NCBI RefSeq assembly: GCF_012932965.1
Contig: NZ_JABBXH010000004.1
Coordinates: 124,001 to 188,000, forward strand
Direction: 5' to 3'
Length of the DNA: 64,000 nucleotides
Source: Thalassotalea algicola
Lineage (GTDB): Bacteria; Pseudomonadota; Gammaproteobacteria; Enterobacterales; Alteromonadaceae
Under the pieces are notes generated by a model. It saw only the letters and a list, made by a program, of their open reading frames with translations, made no database searches and was not told where the DNA came from. Position numbers and translations under genes: made by a program. Below are positions 40,763-50,595 of the stretch, piece by piece (position 1 is the first letter of the stretch; each line of letters opens with the position of its first letter).

Positions 40763-41607
40763 AAAACGCCAAAATTAAATGAATAGTTGTCTTCTCTTCC
40801 TTGAACCAACGGGCTATCTGCAATACCTTCGCCAAAGTAAGAATATTTTCCAGAAGCTACTATTGACCAACTATCGTTTAGCGGCCTTTCTAAATACACT
40901 CTAACCGTTGAAATGACACTTCCTTTTGCATGGTATTCTGGTCTAAAACTTCTGACTTCTTCGCGTGAAACTCCATAATAATAATCTGCTGCATTATCAT
41001 CGACATAAGATACTGCTATCCCGGGAACTAGCATGAAATGTTTAGTAAAGAATGGACGAGAAATTTCAAAGGTCGCAATTGTACCGTTATGTCTATTGAG
41101 CCCATCATGCAATAGCTTTAACCTAATATCGTTTTTCTTTAAAATCGAAAAATATTCAACACCAACTTCCATAGAGGACTTCCGCTCATTAATACCATCG
41201 AGCATATTGCCACTCTCTTGACTGTCTTCATCAAGTTTAAAAAATAGCGACTCTGTAATTAGATTAACTTGTTGGCTTTCGTCTGAAAAAAGAGAATAGC
41301 CAATGGTGAAAGGACGCCCAGAAAGTGGCGCAGCTTCAACGAAAAAGTCTTTATAGTAAAATCCGCCGGATAAATTAATAGCCGCACTAATTTTCTTTTC
41401 TCTTTCTACTATGTCAGGAATTATGATTTTACGGTAGGTAAGTAAAAAAGCGACATCAACTTCCCAGTACATTTTATCCGCACTATCTTGCTGCTCTTTA
41501 ACAGGAAAATGCTCCCTGTCAGAGGCGTTTGCGTTTTCATTGGCAAATGTAGGTGCTACTAACACCAACAAAAGTATGCCAATAGCTAGTTTTATTATTC
41601 TTTTCAT
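40750..41607 (-). CDS. MipA/OmpV family outer-membrane protein
   Basis: A 285-residue outer-membrane protein with a signal peptide (1-22, ending PTFA). Barrel strands such as SAAINLSGGFYYKDFFVEA end in the C-terminal aromatic FGVLWTF. MipA in E. coli scaffolds murein synthases; OmpV-type members respond to salt and osmolarity. It leads the set MipA-DUF3019-barrel-RstA-RstB. A low-complexity acidic region (about 24-40) follows the signal. Confidence 0.8.
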   Translation of the reverse strand: MKRIIKLAIGILLLVLVAPTFANENANASDREHFPVKEQQDSADKMYWEVDVAFLLTYRKIIIPDIVEREKKISAAINLSGGFYYKDFFVEAAPLSGRPFTIGYSLFSDESQQVNLITESLFFKLDEDSQESGNMLDGINERKSSMEVGVEYFSILKKNDIRLKLLHDGLNRHNGTIATFEISRPFFTKHFMLVPGIAVSYVDDNAADYYYGVSREEVRSFRPEYHAKGSVISTVRVYLERPLNDSWSIVASGKYSYFGEGIADSPLVQGREDNYSFNFGVLWTF

Positions 41608-41763
41608 TTTTTATAGGGCTTTGAATTAAGGCACAGATAGTTTTGCGCGCGTAGAAGTTTAAGCACTAAAAAGAAACAAAGCTAGCAAAAGCGAAATAAA
41701 ACAGTAACAAGGGTATTCTGTCGTGCTAAAATAACAACGTTTTATTATAGATTTGGTATTAAC

Positions 41764-42417
41764 GTGACAAATAACGATATTCTGCGTCGTCTTAGGTTTT
41801 GTTTTAATTATAGTGATAAAAAACTATGCGACATATTTGCTCTGGCAGACGTTGGTGTAACTATTGAACAAATAACGAATTGGCTCCGTAAAGACGAAGA
41901 CAAGGATCAGGTAAATTTATCAGATCACGTATTTTCAGCGTTTCTAAATGGTTTAATTATAGAGAAACGAGGAAAAAAAGACGGGCAAATGCCAACTAAC
42001 GAGAAAAAGCTTAATAACAACGTTATCCTAACTAAGTTAAAAATAGCGTTAACGTTAAAAGCAGAAGATATTATCGAACTGCTTAAGGTTGCTAATTTTA
42101 ATATTGGAAAATCAGAACTTAGTGCATTCTTTAGAAAGCCTGACCACAAACATTATAGAGAATGTAAGGATCAAGTATTAAGAAATTTTTTAAAAGGCAT
42201 CCAGCAAAAATTTCGACCAATAAAAGAAAACCAAGCACAATCTGATGCGGCACCAACTTCGCAAGTAAAAATCAAGCAAATTTCAAACAACAAAACACAA
42301 GGTGCCCGTCCAAGCAAAAGTAAGCTGTACGTAAATCCAAAAGCGGCCAAGTCGAAAAAAGAGACCGGTAAAACCCTTAAATTAAAGCCTGAAGATATTT
42401 GGGGCAAACAGGAATAA
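41764..42417 (+). CDS. yehS: YehS-like DUF1456 protein with basic C-terminal tail
   Basis: This 217-residue protein has two DUF1456 repeats (about 1-66 and 85-150), each with NNDI/NNNVILxKLxxAxxLK and a [G/K]xDHKxYREC-type end. It matches E. coli YehS (156 residues) but adds a tail of about 60 residues rich in Lys, Ser and Gln. The function is unknown. The start is GTG at 41764. The following GNAT gene begins 10 bases after its stop. Confidence 0.85.
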   Translation: MTNNDILRRLRFCFNYSDKKLCDIFALADVGVTIEQITNWLRKDEDKDQVNLSDHVFSAFLNGLIIEKRGKKDGQMPTNEKKLNNNVILTKLKIALTLKAEDIIELLKVANFNIGKSELSAFFRKPDHKHYRECKDQVLRNFLKGIQQKFRPIKENQAQSDAAPTSQVKIKQISNNKTQGARPSKSKLYVNPKAAKSKKETGKTLKLKPEDIWGKQE

Positions 42418-42427
42418 CAAGTTAAAA

Positions 42428-43069
42428 ATGAACAAACTAACATTTGAATTTACAACGCCAGAAATTAAAACTGAATTTGAATGGCAATTAAGCCAAGAAG
42501 TTAACGTGTTTGATGGCGAAAGATTAGTTGCGAAAGCAGAGTTTGAGATACTTGTGCTTAATAAAAATCGTGGTGCAAAGGAAAGCTATCAAAAATTAGA
42601 AGCACTTGGCGCATGCGACTGGGAACTACCATTAAATTTGTTTTTTACAAAACAAAATGTAAAAGCAAACCTTGCTGAAACACTTTCAATTAAAACTGAT
42701 GCAAAAAAATCGCAACAGCACATTATGCTAGAAGCTATTTCAGTGCATGAAGACTATCGTAATCAAGGGGTTGCCAAAGCAATATTAACGCAAATAGCTA
42801 AAGAATATTCAAAAGTACAATCAATCTTTACCCTTGCTATGCCTATGTCACTGTTTGTTGACCCAGATGTCTGTGAAACTGAGCAAGATAGAGCATATTA
42901 TCAACGCTTAAATTTGGTTGAAGGTGAAGGTGAATGTGAAAGTGAAAAAGACTCTATCGTAAGCTTTTTTCAACATAACCACTTTAATGTTTTAGATATT
43001 GATGAATCCTTGCTGGCAGAACCACTGCCATTTACCTTACTAGTTTCTTCTCCAAGTTTACTTGCATAA
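42428..43069 (+). CDS. GNAT-fold acetyltransferase-like protein
   Basis: A 213-residue protein. LEAISVHEDYRNQGVAKAILTQIA (about 101-124) is an acetyl-CoA-binding motif (R-x-x-G-x-A). The rest is not assigned. It has a late acidic section (EGEGECESEKDS) and ends in a hydrophobic stretch. The substrate is unknown. A strong terminator follows. Confidence 0.65.
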   Translation: MNKLTFEFTTPEIKTEFEWQLSQEVNVFDGERLVAKAEFEILVLNKNRGAKESYQKLEALGACDWELPLNLFFTKQNVKANLAETLSIKTDAKKSQQHIMLEAISVHEDYRNQGVAKAILTQIAKEYSKVQSIFTLAMPMSLFVDPDVCETEQDRAYYQRLNLVEGEGECESEKDSIVSFFQHNHFNVLDIDESLLAEPLPFTLLVSSPSLLA

Positions 43070-43090
43070 TTGGTTTATTCGTCATCTATG

Positions 43091-43127
43091 AAAAAACAAA
43101 GCCACCTAAAAGGTGGCTTTGTTTTTT
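43091..43127. terminator. bidirectional terminator between GNAT gene and chemoreceptor
   Basis: A perfect 17-bp stem (43091-43107 with 43111-43127) around AAA includes A and T runs on both sides. It ends the plus-strand pair and the minus-strand chemoreceptor gene. Confidence 0.92.
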
Positions 43128-43144
43128 CAAATTTCGACTCTTTA

Positions 43145-45631
43145 CTAGAAATCTTGCCAATCAGCACTTACTGACTGACGTGTTTTTCTTCTAGTAGGCC
43201 TTACTGGTTTATTCGGTTTGCGTTTTTGCTGAACTTCTTCATCATGAGTTTTAAAGTTCGACACTTGTTCAAGTAAGCTTTGCGCCTGCTCTTCCATCGA
43301 TTTACTTGCCGCCGTTGACTCTTCTACTAAAGACGCATTTTGTTGCGTCATAGTATCCATTTGCGTGACCGCTCCGCTAACTTCATTAATCCCAGCCGAC
43401 TGTTCACGGCTAGCTGAGTCGATATCAGAAATCATAGTTACTACTTCTTGTACAGCTGTAACTAATTCACCAAATGTTTTGCCGGTATCATCAACTAGTT
43501 TGCTGCCTTGATCTACCGCTTCAACACTATCATTAATTAAACCTTTGATTTCTTTTGCTGCTGAAGCACTGCGTTGCGCCAAGTTTCTAACTTCGCTGGC
43601 AACTACAGCAAAACCTCTGCCTTGCTCTCCGGCTCGAGCAGCTTCAACGGCTGCGTTTAATGCGAGTAAGTTAGTTTGGAAAGCAATCTCATCAATTACA
43701 CCAATAATATCTGATATCTTTTTGCTCGACTTCTCTATCGCTTCCATAGCATCTATTGCACCGTTAACAACCCCCTTACCATCACTAGCTTTTTTCATTG
43801 CATTAGTTGATAGGTTAGTTGCTTCAGTGGCATTTTGTGCATTTTGTTGCACAGTCGAGGTTAGTTCTTCCATGGCAGATGCAGTTTCTTCAAGACTAGA
43901 AGCTTGGGCTTCTGTTCTATTACTAAGTTCCGTATTGCCTACAGCTAACTCTCGTGAAGACGAAAATACATGACTGGCCGCATCGCGAATGGTGCCCATC
44001 ATCTCGCTTAAATTGTCTAACAGTGAATTCATTGATTCACCTAAAACGTTAAACTCTTCTCCTAAATCTACGTCAATAGTACGAGTTAAATCGCCATCTG
44101 CCATCGACATAATAACTGATTTTATTTCAGCAATCGCTTGCTTACGCTGAGTTATATCTGTCGCATATTTTACGACTTTATATGGTTTACCATTTAAGTC
44201 GAAAATTGGGTTGTAAGACGCTTGAATCCAAACTTCTTTACCAAATTTACCTAAACGTTTATATTCGCCAGAATCAAATTCACCTTGATTTAATTTTTGC
44301 CAAAATACTTTATATTCTGCAGAGCTTGCAACTTCAGGCTCGGCAAACATACTGTGATGTTTACCTTTAATTTCGTTGAGGCTATAGCCCATAGTTGATA
44401 AAAAATTCTCATTGGCTTGAATAATAGTGCCGTCCATATTGAACTCGATAACCGCTTGAGACTTACCGATAGCATCAATTTGGCCAGAAAAGTCAGCGTT
44501 TTGTAGCTTTTGACCGGTAACATCGGTCGCAAACTTTACTACCTTATACGGCTGTCCATTGGGGTCTAAAATAGGGTTATACGAAGCTTGAATCCAAATT
44601 TCTCGACCACCTTTTGCTAGTCGTTTGTATTCTCCTGAATCAAACTCGCCTAAATTGAGTTGCTGCCAAAAATGTTTGTACTCTGCTGATTTTGCATAAT
44701 CTGGTTCAGCAAACATACAATGGTGTTTGCCTTTTATTTCCTCAAGGCTATAACCCATTGCAGATAAAAAATTGCTATTAGCGTTAATAATTGTACCGTC
44801 CATGTTAAATTCGATGACAGCTTGCGATTTACTAATCGCATCAATTTGCCCAGAAAAATCAGCCGTTTGCTTTTTCTGTTCGGTAATATCGCTTGCAAAT
44901 TTTACCACTTTAAACGGTTTACCATTTAGATCTAGAATTGGGTTATATGAAGCTTGAATCCAAATTTCACGCCCACCTTTCGCTATTCTTTTATATTCCC
45001 CAGAATCAAAATTACCCTGATTTAAATTTAACCAAAATTGCTTATATTCATTTGAATTAGCATACGCTAATTCAGCAAACATACTATGATGTTGCCCCAC
45101 CACTTCTTCCAAGCAATACCCCATTGCCGCAAGGAAATTATCGTTAGCGCTTATAATGGTTCCGTCCATATTAAACTCAATAACAGCCTGTGACTTTCCT
45201 ATGGCTTCAATCTGTCCTTGATAATTTGCAGATTGCATTTTTTGTGCAGTAATATCTGTAGCAAACTTTATCACTTTATATGGTTTACCATCATCGTCAA
45301 AAACAGGGTTATATGACGCTTGAATCCATATTTCCTTTTTATTTTTGCCAAAGCGTTTGTATTCCCCTGAATCAAACTCGCCTAAATTAAGCTTATGCCA
45401 AAATTCTTTGTATTCTGCACTTTGCGCATAATCCGTTTCAGCGAACATACTGTGATGTTTTCCCTGGATTTCCTCCAAGGTGTAACCCATAGCATTTAAG
45501 AAGTTGTCATTTGCTGTAATAATAGTTCCGTCTAATTCAAACTCAATCACCGCTTGTACGCGACTGATCGCTTCTACTTTTGCCAGAAGATCTTGTATGT
45601 TTTCTTGTTGGTCTTTTTCCTTTACAGCCAT
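43145..45631 (-). CDS. soluble methyl-accepting chemotaxis protein with four tandem PAS domains
   Basis: This 828-residue chemoreceptor has no membrane helix. Four PAS domains with PAC ends repeat at about 122-residue period (QAVIEF at 26, 148, 270 and 391), each with GTIIxANDNF and GEYKR...[15 protein letters not shown]-like segment (about 512-560) and the signalling hairpin with the conserved tip [24 protein letters not shown] follow. The last five residues, DWQDF, fit the W-x-x-F pentapeptide that tethers CheR/CheB in other receptors. The likely role is cytoplasmic redox or energy sensing, Aer-like. The PAS ligand (FAD or haem) cannot be read from sequence. Confidence 0.9.
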   Translation of the reverse strand: MAVKEKDQQENIQDLLAKVEAISRVQAVIEFELDGTIITANDNFLNAMGYTLEEIQGKHHSMFAETDYAQSAEYKEFWHKLNLGEFDSGEYKRFGKNKKEIWIQASYNPVFDDDGKPYKVIKFATDITAQKMQSANYQGQIEAIGKSQAVIEFNMDGTIISANDNFLAAMGYCLEEVVGQHHSMFAELAYANSNEYKQFWLNLNQGNFDSGEYKRIAKGGREIWIQASYNPILDLNGKPFKVVKFASDITEQKKQTADFSGQIDAISKSQAVIEFNMDGTIINANSNFLSAMGYSLEEIKGKHHCMFAEPDYAKSAEYKHFWQQLNLGEFDSGEYKRLAKGGREIWIQASYNPILDPNGQPYKVVKFATDVTGQKLQNADFSGQIDAIGKSQAVIEFNMDGTIIQANENFLSTMGYSLNEIKGKHHSMFAEPEVASSAEYKVFWQKLNQGEFDSGEYKRLGKFGKEVWIQASYNPIFDLNGKPYKVVKYATDITQRKQAIAEIKSVIMSMADGDLTRTIDVDLGEEFNVLGESMNSLLDNLSEMMGTIRDAASHVFSSSRELAVGNTELSNRTEAQASSLEETASAMEELTSTVQQNAQNATEATNLSTNAMKKASDGKGVVNGAIDAMEAIEKSSKKISDIIGVIDEIAFQTNLLALNAAVEAARAGEQGRGFAVVASEVRNLAQRSASAAKEIKGLINDSVEAVDQGSKLVDDTGKTFGELVTAVQEVVTMISDIDSASREQSAGINEVSGAVTQMDTMTQQNASLVEESTAASKSMEEQAQSLLEQVSNFKTHDEEVQQKRKPNKPVRPTRRKTRQSVSADWQDF
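44150..45580 (-). repeat. four imperfect tandem repeats of about 366 bases (PAS domains)
   Basis: The PAS-coding part of the chemoreceptor consists of four near-identical units of about 366 bases. The protein units share most residues, so the array arose by recent internal duplication, or is kept alike by gene conversion. It could change in copy number by recombination. Confidence 0.85.
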
Positions 45632-45789
45632 GATTGCTTCCTATCTTGATAACATTTGATTTGTTAAACTTTTGTTATATAAATCATTATTCTAGAACAC
45701 GTTTCGATAACTATCATTTATAGCTCAATACATTTGATTTTCAAAAGTTTTCTTCACTTTATATGTAAATATTAATATATAGGCATAAA

Positions 45790-45821
45790 AAAAGCCTAAA
45801 TCGATTAAGATTTAGGCTTTT
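45790..45821 (-). terminator. rho-independent terminator after purC
   Basis: A 13-bp stem (AAAAGCCTAAATC with GATTTAGGCTTTT) with a six-base loop is followed on the minus strand by a run of T residues. It lies 25 bases after the purC stop. Confidence 0.9.
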
Positions 45822-45845
45822 GAAAATAAAAACTAAGTGAAAGAC

Positions 45846-46949
45846 CTAGTCAATAAGTTGATAATGCTCTTTTAGAACACTAATAATTTCTGCTTTTGGA
45901 TTATCGCTCAACACTATTTTTTCACCGGTGATCTTTTCGGCAATTTCGGTATAGGTTTGAGACACTTGCATTAATACTTCGGTTGGTAGTTCATTGTTAC
46001 GCGCTAGTGCTTCACGCTCATCCATTCTATTTTTATTTAATAAAATATCTGGATCAGGAAAATAGTTTAATAAAAGCTGACGGAAGCCCTCTTTGGAGTT
46101 CTCGACCACTTTACCATTGTGATATTGAGCACCATCCCAGATGCGCGAAGAATCGGGCGTTCCAACTTCATCCATATAGATAAGCTTATCATTACCTGAT
46201 TTATCTTTAACGTATCCAAACTCAAATTTGGTATCGATAAATATTTGGTTAATTTTAGCCAGCGCTTCGGTGATCAAATCAAAACCATCGGTTAATAACC
46301 TTTCATACAAAGCTATATCGCTTTCTGACTTAAAGTTAAACGCTTCGAAGTTATCTTCTATGTTCTTACGAGTAATATTGACATCATCTGCCTCAGGCAC
46401 TCCAGGAATTCCTTTTAGAATCCCTTTTGTTGAAGGTGTCTGAAGTAATTCTGGTAACTTACTGTCTTTTGCTAAGCCTTCAGGTAACTCAATACCACAA
46501 AACTCGCGCTCGCCATTTTCATATGCGCGCCACATTGAACCAGTTATGTATTGACGACAAATTGCTTCGATCATTACAGGTTGTGCTTTTTGGACAATCC
46601 AAACAAACGGATGCGGTATATCCAAAATATGAGAGTCGGCTAAGCCATTTTCTTTAAACAATTTAAACCAGTGATTAGAAACGGCATTTAAAGCGGCCCC
46701 TTTGCCAGGTACACCACGCATACCACCTTCACCAGTCCAAATACAATCGAATGCCGATATACGATCACTGATCACCATAATCGCTAATGGTGTGTCACTT
46801 GGCACATCGTAGTTTTTTTCTTTAATCAAACGACGGCTATCAGCTTCAGTTAACCAATAAACACTGCGCACCTTGCCACTATGAACGGGCTTATCAGTAC
46901 GAATTGGCAAATCATCATTTACCGCTAATACTTGATCTGCAAGACTCAT
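45846..46949 (-). CDS. purC: phosphoribosylaminoimidazole-succinocarboxamide synthase
   Basis: This 367-residue SAICAR synthetase has [35 protein letters not shown] and the [13 protein letters not shown] motif. Role: joins aspartate to CAIR in purine synthesis. It is much longer than E. coli PurC (237) and matches the longer type found in many marine gammaproteobacteria. A perfect 14-bp palindrome lies 77 bases before its start. Confidence 0.95.
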   Translation of the reverse strand: MSLADQVLAVNDDLPIRTDKPVHSGKVRSVYWLTEADSRRLIKEKNYDVPSDTPLAIMVISDRISAFDCIWTGEGGMRGVPGKGAALNAVSNHWFKLFKENGLADSHILDIPHPFVWIVQKAQPVMIEAICRQYITGSMWRAYENGEREFCGIELPEGLAKDSKLPELLQTPSTKGILKGIPGVPEADDVNITRKNIEDNFEAFNFKSESDIALYERLLTDGFDLITEALAKINQIFIDTKFEFGYVKDKSGNDKLIYMDEVGTPDSSRIWDGAQYHNGKVVENSKEGFRQLLLNYFPDPDILLNKNRMDEREALARNNELPTEVLMQVSQTYTEIAEKITGEKIVLSDNPKAEIISVLKEHYQLID

Positions 46950-47025
46950 AATCTCAAACCTTTTAAATAGAACTTATTTGTTTAGATTCAAATGACTAAA
47001 TACAAACAAATAACGCCTTAGTACA

Positions 47026-47039
47026 TACTAAATTTAGTA
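47026..47039. promoter_or_regulatory. perfect palindrome upstream of purC
   Basis: TACTAAATTTAGTA is a perfect 14-bp palindrome, and the heptamer TTAGTAC occurs twice around it, 16 bases apart (47018 and 47034). It may be an operator. It does not match the PurR box, and the regulator is unknown. Confidence 0.35.
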
Positions 47040-47158
47040 CGTTAGTTTGCTGATAATTTGTAATAGTTCAAGGAAAAAGCACGGAGCATATAATTATATG
47101 TGAGCACTTTTAACGATGTAATATGGCAAATTAGCAATAAAATAACGACTAAAAAGAG

Positions 47159-47183
47159 AAAAGGACGCATAAAGCGTCCTTTT
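47159..47183 (-). terminator. terminator of the thrS-infC-rpmI-rplT operon
   Basis: A perfect 10-bp stem (AAAAGGACGC with GCGTCCTTTT), five-base loop, lies 21 bases after the rplT stop; on the minus strand it runs into TTTTCTCTTTTT. Confidence 0.88.
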
Positions 47184-47203
47184 ATTTATCACTTAACCTG
47201 TAA

Positions 47204-47563
47204 TTAAGCAGCTAAAGCAGAGTTTGCTTTTTCTACTAATACAGTGAAAGCTGCTTTATCGTATACAGCGATATCAGCTAAGATCTTACGATCGATCTCG
47301 ATAGATGCTTTCTTAAGACCGTTAATGAAACGACTGTAAGATAAACCATTTTGACGAGATGCTGCGTTGATACGAGCAATCCAAAGTTGACGGAATTGAC
47401 GCTTACGTTGACGACGGTCACGGTATGCGTATTGGCCAGCTTTAGTAACAGCTTGGAATGCAACGCGATATACGCGACTACGAGCACCGTAGTAACCTTT
47501 CGCTTGCTTTAATATTTTCTTATGAGAACGGCGTGCTACAACACCACGTTTTACTCTTGCCAT
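47204..47563 (-). CDS. rplT: 50S ribosomal protein L20
   Basis: A 119-residue ribosomal protein: [30 protein letters not shown] opening and [24 protein letters not shown] core. It binds 23S rRNA early in assembly and in E. coli represses the rpmI-rplT translation unit. It is the last gene of the operon. Confidence 0.98.
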   Translation of the reverse strand: MARVKRGVVARRSHKKILKQAKGYYGARSRVYRVAFQAVTKAGQYAYRDRRQRKRQFRQLWIARINAASRQNGLSYSRFINGLKKASIEIDRKILADIAVYDKAAFTVLVEKANSALAA

Positions 47564-47578
47564 TGTCTAAGTCTCCTA

Positions 47579-47773
47579 TTAAGCGTGACGTAAAAGTTTT
47601 TTAACTGACTTGATGTCAGAAGCGGCGATTTGGCATTTAGCACGTAAATGACGCTTAACTTTAGTACGGCGCTTAGTCAGGATGTGACGAAGACCAGCTT
47701 GCTTGAATTTATAGCCATTAGCTGTAGGCTTAAAGCGCTTTGCAGCACCTTTGTTTGTTTTCATTTTAGGCAT
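47579..47773 (-). CDS. rpmI: 50S ribosomal protein L35
   Basis: This 64-residue basic protein, [15 protein letters not shown]...[15 protein letters not shown], is the full-length L35. It lies between infC and rplT as in E. coli. The 153 bases before it contain a hairpin that could be part of L20-dependent control. Confidence 0.98.
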   Translation of the reverse strand: MPKMKTNKGAAKRFKPTANGYKFKQAGLRHILTKRRTKVKRHLRAKCQIAASDIKSVKKLLRHA

Positions 47774-47820
47774 GAAAATTACTCCGCATTTCTGCCATTA
47801 ATATTAAGTTATAAAAGGCG

Positions 47821-47848
47821 AAAGCATGTTTACAAAAAGTAATGCTTT
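47821..47848 (-). promoter_or_regulatory. hairpin in the infC-rpmI spacer, possible part of an L20 operator
   Basis: AAAGCA pairs with TGCTTT and an inner TTAC with GTAA around an A-rich loop, 48 bases before rpmI. In E. coli L20 represses rpmI-rplT by binding RNA structures in this region. The link here is by position only. Confidence 0.3.
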
Positions 47849-47926
47849 ACTTGCAAGCCTCAATAACCGGTTTCAGATAATAGTGGTGAGTCTTAAAAAT
47901 ATTAAAACTACTTGCAGACCAAGCTA

Positions 47927-48478
47927 TTAACGTTTAATTGGTGCTAATACCATAATCATCTGACGACCTTCTGCCCTTCTAGGGAAAAACTCGACTGACG
48001 CTATGTCTTCTAAATCGTTTTTAACACGAGTTAGAAGCTCTAGACCAATTTCTTGGTGGGCCATTTCACGGCCGCGGAAACGTACTGTTACCTTAGCCTT
48101 GTCACCACCTTCTAAAAAGCGCCTCAGGTTGCGTAGTTTTACCTGATAGTCGCCTTCATCTGTACCAGGACGGAATTTTATTTCCTTAACCTGTATTTGT
48201 TTCTGCTTTTTACGCTGTTCTTTTTGCTCTTTGGCTTTTTCGTAAAGGAACTTACCGTAATCCATTACTCGACATACAGGAGGCTTAGCTGTAGGACTGA
48301 TTTCTACTAAATCAACACCTGCTTGTTCTGCTAAGTCCATTGCTTCATTTAATGTAACAATGCCCGCTGCTTCGCCATCGAATCCGATTAAACGAACTTC
48401 ATTGCCAGGAATACCTGTAATTAACTCATTTAAACGATGAGCTGGCTCTTTTTGACCGCCTCTTTGACCACCTTTAAT
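47927..48478 (-). CDS. infC: translation initiation factor IF-3 (AUU start)
   Basis: A 183-residue IF-3: [26 protein letters not shown] and [25 protein letters not shown] are family signatures, with the linker between the N and C domains at about 75-85. The start is ATT at 48478, eight bases after a perfect GGAGG. The codons that follow (KGGQRGG) match the E. coli start region, where infC also begins with AUU. This rare codon lets IF-3 repress its own synthesis. A TTG lies five codons upstream but overlaps the ribosome site itself. Confidence 0.96.
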   Translation of the reverse strand: MKGGQRGGQKEPAHRLNELITGIPGNEVRLIGFDGEAAGIVTLNEAMDLAEQAGVDLVEISPTAKPPVCRVMDYGKFLYEKAKEQKEQRKKQKQIQVKEIKFRPGTDEGDYQVKLRNLRRFLEGGDKAKVTVRFRGREMAHQEIGLELLTRVKNDLEDIASVEFFPRRAEGRQMIMVLAPIKR

Positions 48479-48546
48479 AGTCTGTTCCTCCAAAGAACTA
48501 AAAAATAATCAGGTATGTTTTCTCATACATACCTGCGTAAAAAGTA

Positions 48547-50457
48547 TTAAGCCCGTGAATTAACTTCTTCAGTTAGCTTCTCAATGAAAGCATCCACCGA
48601 CATTTTTCCTAAATCTTCACCACCACGTGTACGAATAGCAATTTCGCCATTCTCCATTTCTTTGTCACCAACGACTAAAAGATATGGAACTCGCTTTAAA
48701 GTGTGCTCGCGGATTTTAAAGCCTATCTTCTCATTTCTCAAGTCATGTTTTGCTCTAAAGCCATTTTCTTTTAGTTTTTTAACAACATTTTCACAATATT
48801 CACCTTGTTTGTCGGTGATATTCATCACTGTTGCTTGAATTGGCGATAACCATGTTGGGAACTTACCCGTATATTCTTCAATCAAAATTCCGATAAAACG
48901 TTCCAACGAACCTAGAATTGCGCGATGGATCATTACCGGTACATGACGTTCACCATCTTCACCAATATAAGAAGCATCTAATCGGCCAGGTAAAGCAAAA
49001 TCTAGTTGTACTGTACCACATTGCCAATTACGTCCTAAGCAATCTAGTAAAGTAAATTCAATCTTCGGACCGTAGAATGCACCTTCACCTGGTAAGTATT
49101 CAAATGGAATATCTAAGCTTTTAAGTGCATTTGCTAAGCCTTCCTCAGCTTTGTCCCACACTTCGTCACTACCAATACGTTTTTCAGGGCGTGTAGATAG
49201 TTTTACTAAGATGTCTTCAAAACCAAATGTCTTGTATACATCGTATACCATTTCAATACATTTAGTTACTTCACTTTGCACTTGATCTTCAGTACAGAAA
49301 ATGTGTGCATCGTCTTGAGTAAAACCACGAACGCGCATTAAACCGTGAAGCGCCCCTGAAGGCTCGTTACGGTGACAACAACCAAACTCAGCCATACGCA
49401 ATGGTAAATCACGGTAAGACTTAAGACCTTGGTTAAAAATTTGTACATGACCCGGACAGTTCATCGGTTTAATAGCATATTCACGTTTTTCAGATTCTGT
49501 GGTGAACATGTTTTCTGCGTATTTGTCCCAGTGCCCTGATTTTTCCCAAAGTACACGGTCCATCATTAATGGGCCTTTTACTTCGTCATAATCATATTCA
49601 TGTAACTTTTCACGTACGAATTTTTCTAGCTCAGTGTAAATTGTCCAGCCATCGTTATGCCAAAACACCATACCTGGCGCTTCAGATTGCCAATGGAATA
49701 AATCTAAGTTTTTACCAATTTTACGGTGATCACGCTTTTCAGCTTCAGCTAAACGTTGTAAATAAGCTTTAAGCTGCTTTTTATCAGCCCATGCTGTGCC
49801 GTATATGCGCTGTAGCATTTTGTTGTCTGAATCACCTCGCCAGTAGGCACCAGCAACATTCATTAGCTTAAAGTGTTGACAATGACGCATACTTGGCACA
49901 TGAGGGCCACGACACATGTCAATGTACTCTTCATGATGATAAAGGCCTGGACGGTCTTCTTTATCTATATTTTCGTCTAGTATTTCAATTTTATAACTTT
50001 CGCCACGCGCTTCAAATGCATCGCGAGCTTCTTGCCAAGAAACTGTTTTCTTCACAACTTCATAATTAGTTTTAGCTAGCTCTAACATACGTTTTTCAAG
50101 CTTCGCTAGATCTTCGTCATTTAATGCTTCATCAAGATCAATATCGTAATAAAAACCATTGTCGATAGTAGGACCGATTGCCATTTTCACATTTGGCCAT
50201 AATTGTTTAATCGCATGACCTAATAAATGCGCGCAAGAGTGACGTATAATTTCAAGCCCGTCGTCATCTTTATTGGTGATTAATTGCAATTGTGCGTCTT
50301 CAGTGATCAACTCACAAGCATCTACTCGTTCACCATTGACTCGGCCAGCAATGGTCGCTTTTGCTAAACCAGGACCGATATCTTTTGCAACATCCATTAC
50401 AGATACTGCGTTGTCGAATGAACGTTGACTTCCGTCAGGGAGAGTAATTACAGGCAT
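48547..50457 (-). CDS. thrS: threonine-tRNA ligase
   Basis: This 636-residue class II synthetase has a TGS domain (about 1-62), an editing domain with [10 protein letters not shown] (zinc-type His-Cys site), the catalytic core with zinc ligands in NCPGHVQIF, and an anticodon-binding domain. The start [19 protein letters not shown] equals that of E. coli ThrS, so I chose the ATG at 50457 with AAAGGA upstream, not a frame 20 codons longer. Two RNA-type hairpins lie just upstream and resemble the E. coli thrS translational operator. Confidence 0.97.
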   Translation of the reverse strand: MPVITLPDGSQRSFDNAVSVMDVAKDIGPGLAKATIAGRVNGERVDACELITEDAQLQLITNKDDDGLEIIRHSCAHLLGHAIKQLWPNVKMAIGPTIDNGFYYDIDLDEALNDEDLAKLEKRMLELAKTNYEVVKKTVSWQEARDAFEARGESYKIEILDENIDKEDRPGLYHHEEYIDMCRGPHVPSMRHCQHFKLMNVAGAYWRGDSDNKMLQRIYGTAWADKKQLKAYLQRLAEAEKRDHRKIGKNLDLFHWQSEAPGMVFWHNDGWTIYTELEKFVREKLHEYDYDEVKGPLMMDRVLWEKSGHWDKYAENMFTTESEKREYAIKPMNCPGHVQIFNQGLKSYRDLPLRMAEFGCCHRNEPSGALHGLMRVRGFTQDDAHIFCTEDQVQSEVTKCIEMVYDVYKTFGFEDILVKLSTRPEKRIGSDEVWDKAEEGLANALKSLDIPFEYLPGEGAFYGPKIEFTLLDCLGRNWQCGTVQLDFALPGRLDASYIGEDGERHVPVMIHRAILGSLERFIGILIEEYTGKFPTWLSPIQATVMNITDKQGEYCENVVKKLKENGFRAKHDLRNEKIGFKIREHTLKRVPYLLVVGDKEMENGEIAIRTRGGEDLGKMSVDAFIEKLTEEVNSRA

Positions 50458-50473
50458 GAAATTTCCTTTAATA

Positions 50474-50545
50474 CAGTGGTGACACCTACGTAATGCCACT
50501 TGTTCAATAAAACCCACATTTATACTTTTTAAGTGGATAAATGTG
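50474..50545 (-). promoter_or_regulatory. candidate ThrRS autoregulatory operator in the thrS leader
   Basis: Just before the ribosome site, AGTGG pairs with CCACT, and inner pairs close a loop TTACGTAGG that shows CGT at -33 to -31 from the ATG. CGU is a threonine tRNA anticodon. A second long hairpin (50515-50545: CACATTTAT/ATAAATGTG plus ACTT/AAGT) stands upstream after a single-stranded link. E. coli thrS has the same plan: an anticodon-like arm, a linker and a second arm, bound by ThrRS to block translation. Confidence 0.5.
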
Positions 50546-50595
50546 TTCTAATACAAATAAGCACGGAAGAATAGGTAAATTCAACAGATATTTCA

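Noticed and set aside
43545-43973. A 142-residue frame on the plus strand inside the chemoreceptor gene
   Set aside because: It is antisense to the highly conserved signalling domain, has Ser/Ala-rich composition from reading the other strand, and lacks a ribosome site.
44150-45580. Long repeats of about 366 bases as a mobile element
   Set aside because: They are in-frame PAS domain units of one gene, without inverted ends or transposase.
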